Shown: one piece after another, positions 52,541 to 60,097 of the stretch
Numbering within the stretch: position 1 is the first letter of the stretch
How the letters are laid out: the number at the start of each line of letters is the position of its first letter
Origin: Pedobacter kyungheensis
Lineage (GTDB): Bacteria; Bacteroidota; Bacteroidia; Sphingobacteriales; Sphingobacteriaceae
Reading direction: 5' to 3'
DNA length: 64,000 bases
Assembly (NCBI RefSeq): GCF_000812965.1
Contig: NZ_JSYN01000028.1
Span: 1-64,000, forward strand
The notes under the pieces: model-generated
What the model saw: only the letters and a program-made list of their open reading frames with translations
Databases searched by the model: none
What the model was told of the DNA's origin: nothing
Made by a program: the position numbers and the translations under genes

Positions 52541-55062
52541 TGAACTGGTTATATTACTTACTCGAAGCCAATCTGTATCTCGTAATATTTTACGGTTTTT
52601 ACAGATTGTTCCTTCATCGCGAAACCTTTTACGGATTAAATAGAAGTTATTTAATTTTCAGCTCAATAGTGGCTTTTCTTCTTCCATTTTTTCAGCTCGG
52701 TTTCTTAAAAGCACCTGTAATCGAACAAATTACCGCAGCCCCCACCCCTGAAATGGTTGTCAGCCCAGTCATAGTGACAGAAAACCTGCCATTAGAAAGT
52801 TATCAGTCCAGTATCTTCACCATTGATAATGCGATTATCGCGATTTATAGTCTGGTGACTATTGTATTTCTGCTTAAAATGCTTTTCAACTTATCCAAAA
52901 TCATCAGTATGCGCAAACTACCATCTGTTAAACTGGATAATGGAGTCAAATTAATAGATCTAAAGGGTTCTAAAATAGCTTTTTCATTCTTCAAGCTCCT
53001 CTTTCTTGATCCTGATTTATCCGAAAAAAATACCATACTGAAACATGAACTGGTTCACATTAAACAAAAACATAGTTTGGATGTCTTGTTATTCGAAATC
53101 ATCCAAATCATCAACTGGTTTAACCCAATCGTTTATCTCGTTAAAAAAGATATTAAGTTAATTCACGAGTATCTGGCCGACGAAGAAACAACTAAGTACG
53201 ATGTAGAAAAATATCACTACGCCATGTTTTTGATCCAAAATTCAACTGGTATCCAAAACCTAACCTTAACTAACCAAATATTCAGTTCATCAATTTTAAA
53301 AAAGAGAATTAATATGTTAAACCAAAAGAAATCAGCGCGTTGGGCCAGGCTCAAACTGCTACTTGTGTTGCCAGTTACTGCAGGGATATTGTGTATTTCT
53401 ACCATGGCTTTTACAAAAGATTATGGTTTTGTGGACTTGATGCCAGAGGACTTATCTGGAAAAATTAGTCCTTTAGATAGCACAATAGTCAGGGAAATAC
53501 TCACAAAAAGTGAATTAGTTGCTACCAATCTAAATCCAATGCCCAACTCGACAGATAATGTACATATTGAAGCAAATACTAAAGATATGTTCGCCGTTTA
53601 TTTACACAATACTAAGACCGGTCAAAGCCTCATGGAATTAGATTGGAGTCTAATACCAAATGGTACAAATATTAAAGAAGGATACTGTTATAAAGGGACA
53701 AAAGAATTTTCTAAAATTGATAGTGCTATTAACATGGCAATACGACTAAAAAAAACATTAGCTACAGTAAAATATGGAGATTTGAGAAAAATTGAACTAA
53801 AAGATAATCAAAAATTAAAAAGCCAGCTTATAATGCAGGATAAAGGTATATTACCACCACCTGCCATTAGTAAAACATATTTTCCACCTTATAAAAGAGA
53901 TGGTAAATACAATTATGTTTCACTAGAGAAAAGGGTCGTAATTATCAATGGAAAGGAAATAGCAGATAAAAATAAGTTTTATGGTGCTGCAGACGCAACC
54001 GAGATCAAGTTTTTGAAGACAAAAGAAGCAACTGAAAAGTATGGCAAAACTAAAGGGCAATTTGGTGCAGTAGAAATTACAGGAAAAAACGTAGTTTTTT
54101 GTTTGCAGCCACCTATCGTAAAGAAAGATCAGATTAAGTTACCTCCATCTGTAGATAGTCAAACTTCTTTTTATCCAAAGAATGAGTATAGCAGTAAAAC
54201 TCAAAAAGCAGTGATGATTGATCAGAGGTATATCGTAATTAATGGCAAACCAATTACCGATAATAGCACTTTTTATGGTGTTAGGAATACAAATTCAGTA
54301 AAATATCTCAATCAATTGGCTGCTACAAAGAAATACGGCCAAGAAAAGGGCAAAAATGGAGCAGTAGAAATTACAGGAGATAATTTAATGTATTTAGCTA
54401 AGGTTTCTCCACCTCCGCTTCCAGTAGAAAGAGATACAACTAAAAAGAAAAAAATACAAAAGGTAATCATTAAGGGATATAAAAAAGCTATGGAAGTTAA
54501 AACGGTTGAAGGCTATCCCATTCAAACCAAAGACCAAACAACCAGCCTCAAGGCTGCTCCGCAATCTGATAAAAGCTTAAAAGAGGTAACCATTAAAGCC
54601 TTGGAGGTTAAAAAAGTACAGGGTTATCCGATTAAACAGAAAGATAAAACTATAGACATAAAACCAGCACCAAAATCTGATAAAAATTTAAAAGAAGTTA
54701 CGATTAAAGCTTACGAAAAAGCAATGGATGCAAAATCGGATGGTGAAATAAAGGAAATTAGGATAAAAGAGAGCCCAACAAAGGTAGATGAGAAGAAAGG
54801 ATCTAGAATGGTCCTTGAAATTCATCAAGATGAAATAATTAAGAGTAAAAATGACAAATTAAATGTTAGTATACCAGAAGGTGCTGCTGCCGAATTGACA
54901 ATTTACAACTCCACTTATGATAAAGCATTTTACCAAACTACTAATTACAAAAATGATTGGTATGCTAAAGAACTTCCAAACGGAAAGTATCCATACAACT
55001 TCGTATTCAGAAAAAATGGAAAGGTAGTTGGTGGAAAAAGTGGTTTTGTAGAGATCAAATAA
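52540..55062 (+). CDS. M56 (BlaR1-like) membrane metallopeptidase with duplicated TonB-plug-like modules
   Basis: 840 residues from the ATG at 52540. Membrane helices at about 1-20, 36-56, 100-122 and 268-288; zinc motif HELVH at 169-173 and a third ligand region (HEYLADEE) as in M56 peptidases. The last helix is followed by about 550 exported residues: two modules about 102 residues apart (from about 459 and 561), each reading VxINGKxIxDxxxFYG, then KYGxxKGxxGAVEITG, which resembles the plug segment of TonB-dependent receptors; then two copies of KxLKEVTIKA/GYPIxxKDxT (about 640-740) and a final beta domain. No penicillin-binding sensor domain is present. Signal sensed is unknown. Confidence 0.88.
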   Translation: MNWLYYLLEANLYLVIFYGFYRLFLHRETFYGLNRSYLIFSSIVAFLLPFFQLGFLKAPVIEQITAAPTPEMVVSPVIVTENLPLESYQSSIFTIDNAIIAIYSLVTIVFLLKMLFNLSKIISMRKLPSVKLDNGVKLIDLKGSKIAFSFFKLLFLDPDLSEKNTILKHELVHIKQKHSLDVLLFEIIQIINWFNPIVYLVKKDIKLIHEYLADEETTKYDVEKYHYAMFLIQNSTGIQNLTLTNQIFSSSILKKRINMLNQKKSARWARLKLLLVLPVTAGILCISTMAFTKDYGFVDLMPEDLSGKISPLDSTIVREILTKSELVATNLNPMPNSTDNVHIEANTKDMFAVYLHNTKTGQSLMELDWSLIPNGTNIKEGYCYKGTKEFSKIDSAINMAIRLKKTLATVKYGDLRKIELKDNQKLKSQLIMQDKGILPPPAISKTYFPPYKRDGKYNYVSLEKRVVIINGKEIADKNKFYGAADATEIKFLKTKEATEKYGKTKGQFGAVEITGKNVVFCLQPPIVKKDQIKLPPSVDSQTSFYPKNEYSSKTQKAVMIDQRYIVINGKPITDNSTFYGVRNTNSVKYLNQLAATKKYGQEKGKNGAVEITGDNLMYLAKVSPPPLPVERDTTKKKKIQKVIIKGYKKAMEVKTVEGYPIQTKDQTTSLKAAPQSDKSLKEVTIKALEVKKVQGYPIKQKDKTIDIKPAPKSDKNLKEVTIKAYEKAMDAKSDGEIKEIRIKESPTKVDEKKGSRMVLEIHQDEIIKSKNDKLNVSIPEGAAAELTIYNSTYDKAFYQTTNYKNDWYAKELPNGKYPYNFVFRKNGKVVGGKSGFVEIK

Positions 55063-55698
55063 CTACTGCGCCACGTATACCACGTATTTCGTTTCAAAGA
55101 AATCTTCCTCAAAATAAGCTGAAAGCGGATACAGTTCTGCTTTCAGTTTAGATTCCTTAATCTCTTCGGCCAAATCGCCACCTTTTAAATACAAAATACC
55201 GTTTGGAATGGCATTAAGCGATTCTTTCTTAAACTTGCCTTGTATCCAGGGATAAAACTCGCCCAGGCGCGTAACTGCTCTTGAGACAACGAAATTGAAT
55301 TTCTCTTTAACCTGCTCAGCCCTTAAATGGTCGGCACGCAGGTTTGTTAAACCCAGTGCGGCAGCAACTTCTTTAACCACCTTAATTTTTTTACCGATAG
55401 AATCGACCAGGTAAAATTGTGTTTCAGGAAATAAAATGGCTAGCGGAATACCCGGAAAGCCACCTCCAGTACCAACATCCAGCACCGACTCGCCCGCTTT
55501 AAACGTACAGATTTTAGCTATGCCCAATGAATGAAGCACATGACGTTCGTAGAGTTCTTCAATATCTTTTCTAGAAATTACATTGATCTGTGCATTCCAG
55601 AAACTATATAAATCAAACAACCGCGAAAACTGCTCGAGTTGTTTTTCGCTTAGGTCAGGAAAATATTTTAAAATGATATCTGGCTTTACATCAGGCAT
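55063..55698 (-). CDS. rsmG: 16S rRNA (guanine-N7)-methyltransferase RsmG
   Basis: 211 residues. Rossmann methyltransferase with SAM motif VLDVGTGGGFPGIPLAI (about 70-86), YLVDSIGKKIKVVKEV and FNFVVSRAVTRLGEF, all typical of RsmG (GidB), which adds m7G at position 527 of 16S rRNA. Length is normal. Its stop codon abuts the stop of the convergent M56 gene with no base between. Loss of RsmG gives low-level streptomycin resistance in other bacteria. Confidence 0.95.
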   Translation of the reverse strand: MPDVKPDIILKYFPDLSEKQLEQFSRLFDLYSFWNAQINVISRKDIEELYERHVLHSLGIAKICTFKAGESVLDVGTGGGFPGIPLAILFPETQFYLVDSIGKKIKVVKEVAAALGLTNLRADHLRAEQVKEKFNFVVSRAVTRLGEFYPWIQGKFKKESLNAIPNGILYLKGGDLAEEIKESKLKAELYPLSAYFEEDFFETKYVVYVAQ

Positions 55699-55723
55699 AT
55701 TGCAATTACTAAAGGATTATGAA

Positions 55724-56851
55724 CTATTTCCACTTTACATTTTTCTTCCCAAACATGGATAAAAATCCGTTCAGGATTAAAAACAAAAACAAAAGTATAT
55801 CTAAAATCGGGAACCACCAACGTAAATCGCCATAGTTTAACCGTTTAAGCAATTTTGGATAGATAAAACACCTGATGATGATGCTCAACACAAAGATTCC
55901 CAGGGCTACATACTGTGCTTCACGACTTAAAAACATACACCCCGCAAAAAAAGCGTAAAACAAAAACTGGAATACAATCTGAACCGTTAAAATAAACTTG
56001 TGTTTCGGTTTATATAACTTTCCAGCCCCGAAATGGCGTTTCTTTTGACGCAGGTAGCCTGCCCAGGTTTTATTAGGCTCGCTCCATACATGGCTATCGG
56101 GATGCAAGCGCACCTCCGTATTATAAGCGGTAGCATGTGCATTTACAAACAAATCATCATCGCCTGAAGGGATGTGCATGTGCGCTGCAAAGCCTTTATG
56201 CTTAAAGAAAAGCGATTTTTTGTAGGCCATATTTCGTCCAACCCCCATATAAGGCATGCCTTTTAGCGCAAAAGATAGGTAGTTAACTGCAGTAAAAAAG
56301 GTTTCGAAACGGATCAAAGCATTTAACAGGCTTCTCTTTTTCATGTAAGGCGAATAGCCCAATACAATTTCCGTCTGCTCATCAGCAGGTTGCTGCATAT
56401 CCATTAACCAGTTGCCCGATGCAGGCATACAATCGGCATCAGTAAATACCAGCCAGTCGTATTTAGCCGCTTTAATCCCCATCGTAACAGCGAACTTTTT
56501 GCCCGCAATAAATTTATCGTTATCTAAAATTTTAACTACTTTAAGGTTGTGATGCTGCTTTGCAAAAGTTTCTAAGAATTCTTCTGTACCATCCCACGAG
56601 CGATCGTTAACCACAACCACCTCAAATTCAGAGTAATCCTGTTCCAGCAAAACAGGCAGATATTGCTCCAGATTTGCAATTTCGTTGCGGGCGCAAACAA
56701 TTACACTAATGGGTTTTCTGGCCGATACAGGTACTTCTTCTATACTTACCCTGGCCAGCTTTAAATGAACAAACAGTACGTAATAAAGCTGAACTAAAAG
56801 GCAGAAGCCCAATATGGAGAGCAGAATAATTTCAAGCGGGGTTAATATCAC
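55724..56851 (-). CDS. Glycosyltransferase family 2, membrane protein
   Basis: 375 residues from the proposed GTG at 56851 (405 if started at 56941). One N-terminal membrane helix (LTPLEIILLSILGFCLLVQLYYVLF), GT-A domain about 40-260 with ISVIVCARNEIANL, VVVNDRSWDGT, the DXD-like FTDADCMPAS and a QxxRW-like segment, AGYLRQKKRHFGAG, then three C-terminal helices. A processive-type inner-membrane GT2 for lipid or polysaccharide building. I prefer the GTG because an AAATTTGCGCC element on the minus strand places the start about 17 bases upstream, like other leaders here; the longer start would reach the tgt promoter. Confidence 0.8.
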   Translation of the reverse strand: MILTPLEIILLSILGFCLLVQLYYVLFVHLKLARVSIEEVPVSARKPISVIVCARNEIANLEQYLPVLLEQDYSEFEVVVVNDRSWDGTEEFLETFAKQHHNLKVVKILDNDKFIAGKKFAVTMGIKAAKYDWLVFTDADCMPASGNWLMDMQQPADEQTEIVLGYSPYMKKRSLLNALIRFETFFTAVNYLSFALKGMPYMGVGRNMAYKKSLFFKHKGFAAHMHIPSGDDDLFVNAHATAYNTEVRLHPDSHVWSEPNKTWAGYLRQKKRHFGAGKLYKPKHKFILTVQIVFQFLFYAFFAGCMFLSREAQYVALGIFVLSIIIRCFIYPKLLKRLNYGDLRWWFPILDILLFLFLILNGFLSMFGKKNVKWK

Positions 56852-56906
56852 GATGGTAAAATAAATAGGCGCAAATTTCTCATTTTTAATCTGTAAAACA
56901 CTTTTA

Positions 56907-56915
56907 TGTGGATAA
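56907..56915. promoter_or_regulatory. DnaA-box consensus TGTGGATAA
   Basis: Exact reverse complement of TTATCCACA, between the glycosyltransferase gene and tgt. A single box is near what chance allows in a window of this size; no cluster is seen. Confidence 0.25.
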
Positions 56916-56948
56916 AAATTTAAACAAAAATATGACCCCATTTTTTGC

Positions 56949-56956
56949 TATTTTTG
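56949..56956 (+). promoter_or_regulatory. -7 element TATTTTTG of tgt
   Basis: Exact TAnnTTTG, followed by an AGAGGA ribosome site six bases before the ATG at 56981. Confidence 0.6.
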
Positions 56957-56980
56957 GCAGATTTTTGAAGAGGAAAATAT

Positions 56981-58111
56981 ATGAAATTTAGTTTACAGGC
57001 TAACGATCCACTATCTAAAGCCAGGGCCGGAACAGTAACCACTGCCCATGGCGAAATACAAACACCGATTTTTATGCCTGTGGGCACAGCCGGAACGGTA
57101 AAAGCCGTACACCAGCGCGAGCTTAAAGATGATATTGACGCAAAAATCATTCTCGGAAACACTTACCACCTTTATTTAAGACCAGGGCTTGATATCCTGG
57201 AGAAAGCAGGTGGCTTACATAAATTTATTGGCTGGGACCGCCCCATTTTGACTGATAGCGGTGGTTATCAGGTATATTCTTTAAGCAAAGTTCGCAAAAT
57301 TAAGGAAGAAGGTGTTACTTTCCGTTCGCATATCGATGGTTCAAAGCATCTTTTTACACCCGAATACGCCATGGATATTCAGCGTACCATTGGTGCCGAT
57401 ATCATTATGGCCTTTGACGAGTGTACCCCATACCCTTGCGATTACACTTACGCCGCAAACTCCATTAAAATGACGCACCGCTGGTTAGAGCGCTGCTGTA
57501 CCCATTTCGACAATACCCAGCCTAAATACGGCTTCGATCAAACACTCTTCCCTATTGTTCAGGGCTCTGTATATAAAGATTTGAGAATTAAATCGGCCGA
57601 ATTTATTGCCAGTATGAACCGTGAAGGCAATGCCATAGGCGGTTTATCGGTGGGTGAACCCGCTGAAGAAATGTACGCCATGACAGAAGTGGTATGCAAT
57701 ATATTACCAGCTGATAAACCACGTTATTTAATGGGCGTTGGGACTCCAATTAATATATTAGAGAATATAGCGCTGGGTATTGATATGTTTGATTGCGTAA
57801 TGCCGACCAGAAATGCAAGGAATGGCATGCTTTTTACCAGAAATGGAATCATTAACATCAGGAACAAAAAATGGGAGAATGATTTTTCTCCTTTGGATGC
57901 TGAAAGTGACCTGCATGCAGATCAGGTAACCACAAAAGCTTATTTAAGGCACCTGGTACACAGCAACGAAATGCTGGGCGCACAAATTGCAACCCTGCAT
58001 AACCTGCACTTCTATTTATGGCTGGTAAAACAAGCCAGAGAGAAGATTATTGCGGGCGAATTTTACGAGTGGAAAAACAAAATGGTTAAAGTATTAGGCA
58101 ATAAGCTATAA
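56981..58111 (+). CDS. tgt: Queuine tRNA-ribosyltransferase (TGT) lacking the zinc cysteines
   Basis: 376 residues, normal length. It swaps guanine-34 of GUN-anticodon tRNAs for preQ1 in queuosine synthesis. Family motifs: GNTYHLYLRPG, TDSGGYQVYSL (catalytic Asp), GGLSVGEP, the nucleophile Asp in MFDCVMPTRNARNG, and AYLRHL. In most bacterial TGTs three cysteines of ECDCxxC and a downstream His bind zinc; here the segment reads ESDLHAD (308-314), so the cysteine positions are Ser309, Leu311 and Asp314, while His340 in TLHNLHFY is kept. First gene of a tgt-permease-EamA operon with tight spacing (1 and 2 bases). Confidence 0.95.
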   Translation: MKFSLQANDPLSKARAGTVTTAHGEIQTPIFMPVGTAGTVKAVHQRELKDDIDAKIILGNTYHLYLRPGLDILEKAGGLHKFIGWDRPILTDSGGYQVYSLSKVRKIKEEGVTFRSHIDGSKHLFTPEYAMDIQRTIGADIIMAFDECTPYPCDYTYAANSIKMTHRWLERCCTHFDNTQPKYGFDQTLFPIVQGSVYKDLRIKSAEFIASMNREGNAIGGLSVGEPAEEMYAMTEVVCNILPADKPRYLMGVGTPINILENIALGIDMFDCVMPTRNARNGMLFTRNGIINIRNKKWENDFSPLDAESDLHADQVTTKAYLRHLVHSNEMLGAQIATLHNLHFYLWLVKQAREKIIAGEFYEWKNKMVKVLGNKL

Positions 58112-58112
58112 A

Positions 58113-59216
58113 ATGAACATCATCAAAGGCAACATTAAAATTATAGATCGGTACATTATCGGTAAATATCTGGGTACATTTATATATACACTGGCTATTT
58201 TCGTGATCATAATTGTAGTGTTCGACCTTTCTGAAAAGATGGACGATTTCATGAAGAGCGGACTTAGTTTCTGGGGCATCTTATCTAAATATTATGCAGG
58301 TTCTATCCCTTTTTACGTAAACATGCTCTCGCCGCTGATCAATTTTATTGCTGTAATTTTCTTTACCGCTAAAATGGCCGATCAAACAGAAATCGTACCC
58401 ATATTAAGTGGTGGGGTAAGCTTTAACCGCTTTTTATTCCCATATCTGGTATCTGCAAGCATCATTTTCTCTGCAAACCTATTATCGAATCTTTACATTT
58501 TACCCTACACCAATACGTTAAAAAACCGTTTCGAAAACACCTACGTAAAGCGTAACGACCCGTCAACAAAATCCAACATCCACATGAAACTGGATGATAA
58601 AACCTATATCTACATTGATAATTTCGACAACAAAACCAATTCGGGTTATCGCTTTTCACTGGATAATTTTAGTGGCGATGTGCTAACCAAAAAGATTGTT
58701 GCCGAAAACATTAAATGGGATTCGCTTAAGCGCAAATGGCAGTTAACCAATTATTCCATCCGCAAAATTGAGGGCTTAAAAGAGACTATGATTTATGGCA
58801 ATGGTAAGCTTAAAGACACTATATTAGATATGCGTCCGGATGATTTTTCGGCCTATGATAACGTGGTGCAAAACCTAACTACCAAAGAACTGTCGGACAA
58901 AATCAGGAAAGAAAAAATCCGCGGAACGGGCGTTATGAACGACCTCCAGTTTGAGCGTTACAAACGTTACCTGCACCCGCTGTCGGCCTTTGTACTTACG
59001 CTTATTGGTGTAGCCCTGTCGTCGCGTAAAGTGCGTGGAGGGGTTGGGGTATCATTGGGTATCGGCATCTTCATTAGCTTCGCTTATATCGTATTTAATC
59101 AGTTTACACAAATGTTCTCTACCAAGGGCGGATTACCTCCATTTGCGGCTGTAATTACACCTACCATATTCTTTGGCTTGCTGGGTTTTTACCTGCTTAG
59201 AAAAGCGCCAAAATAA
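58113..59216 (+). CDS. LptF/LptG family lipopolysaccharide permease
   Basis: 367 residues of the YjgP/YjgQ family: N-terminal helices (about 20-120, IIDRYIIGKYLGTFIYTLAIF, ILSGGVSFNRFLFPYL), a periplasmic beta-jellyroll (about 130-265, KLDDKTYIYIDNFD), and C-terminal helices (RYLHPLSAFVLTLIGVALSSRK onward). With LptB it pulls lipopolysaccharide from the inner membrane into the Lpt bridge. Which of the two paralogues (F or G) this is cannot be told. It starts one base after the tgt stop. Confidence 0.92.
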   Translation: MNIIKGNIKIIDRYIIGKYLGTFIYTLAIFVIIIVVFDLSEKMDDFMKSGLSFWGILSKYYAGSIPFYVNMLSPLINFIAVIFFTAKMADQTEIVPILSGGVSFNRFLFPYLVSASIIFSANLLSNLYILPYTNTLKNRFENTYVKRNDPSTKSNIHMKLDDKTYIYIDNFDNKTNSGYRFSLDNFSGDVLTKKIVAENIKWDSLKRKWQLTNYSIRKIEGLKETMIYGNGKLKDTILDMRPDDFSAYDNVVQNLTTKELSDKIRKEKIRGTGVMNDLQFERYKRYLHPLSAFVLTLIGVALSSRKVRGGVGVSLGIGIFISFAYIVFNQFTQMFSTKGGLPPFAAVITPTIFFGLLGFYLLRKAPK

Positions 59217-59218
59217 CA

Positions 59219-60097
59219 ATGGACGCTACCAAAAAGAACCTGCTCATCCTTCACCTTACTGTTTTTGTCTGGGGCTTTACCGGCGTACTGGGCAAGGTAA
59301 TTTCGATCGATGCTGTACCTATGGTTTGGTATCGGGTATTAATCGCTGCAGGCACACTTTTCGCCTGGTTTTTACTCACCAAAAAGAACATTAAAATCAG
59401 CAAAAAACAATTTATCCAGTTCTTTTTAACCGGAGCAATTGTAGCCATCCATTGGATATTTTTCTTCCATGCCATTAAAGTTTCTACGGTATCGGTAACG
59501 CTGGTATGCCTTTCTTCTTTCACTTTATTTACCGCTATTTTAGAACCGTTGATTAAAAAACAGCCGATACAAATGGGCGATATTTTAATCGGTTTACTGA
59601 TTATTTTAGGGATTTACATGATCTTTAAATTTGAAGGACAATATACCTTGGGCATCATTTTCGGACTACTTGCAGCTGTAGCTTCGAGCCTTTTTTCGAT
59701 CATCAATTCAACATTAGTTCAAAAAAGTGAGCCTTCAACTATTGGTTTTTATGAGTTATTGGGTGGCCTTTTCTGGATAACTTTATACCGCCTTTACGAT
59801 GGTTCTTTATTGAGCATGCACTTTAATTTAAATGCCAGCGACTGGTTTTATTTAGCTCTCCTGGGTACACTCTGTACATCGGTTGCCTACGTTGCAGGTG
59901 TATCGGTTATGCGCACTTTATCGGCCTTCAGGGTTGCCTTAATTACCAATTTAGAACCTGTTTATGGTATCCTGTTAGCATTCATTTTTTTCCAGAATAA
60001 AGAACAAATGACCGGAGGATTTTACATTGGCGCAACCATTATCCTGGGCTCAATCTTCCTTTACCCCATCTACAAAAAAAGAAAAAACAAGCTGTAA
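59219..60097 (+). CDS. EamA family (DMT) transporter
   Basis: 292 residues with ten hydrophobic segments in two EamA halves (about 8-140 and 150-285), each with the usual small-residue-rich helix pairs (FVWGFTGVLGKV, LGTLCTSVAYVAGVSVM, LEPVYGILLAFIFF). Drug/metabolite-type inner-membrane transporter; substrate unknown. Start two bases after the permease stop; last gene of the tgt operon. An inverted repeat 138 bases downstream may end the transcript. Confidence 0.9.
   Translation: MDATKKNLLILHLTVFVWGFTGVLGKVISIDAVPMVWYRVLIAAGTLFAWFLLTKKNIKISKKQFIQFFLTGAIVAIHWIFFFHAIKVSTVSVTLVCLSSFTLFTAILEPLIKKQPIQMGDILIGLLIILGIYMIFKFEGQYTLGIIFGLLAAVASSLFSIINSTLVQKSEPSTIGFYELLGGLFWITLYRLYDGSLLSMHFNLNASDWFYLALLGTLCTSVAYVAGVSVMRTLSAFRVALITNLEPVYGILLAFIFFQNKEQMTGGFYIGATIILGSIFLYPIYKKRKNKL

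Noticed and set aside
56907-56915. Replication origin near tgt/rsmG
   Set aside because: Only one consensus DnaA box (plus a TTATACACA at 61382-61390) and no dnaA/dnaN or box cluster.
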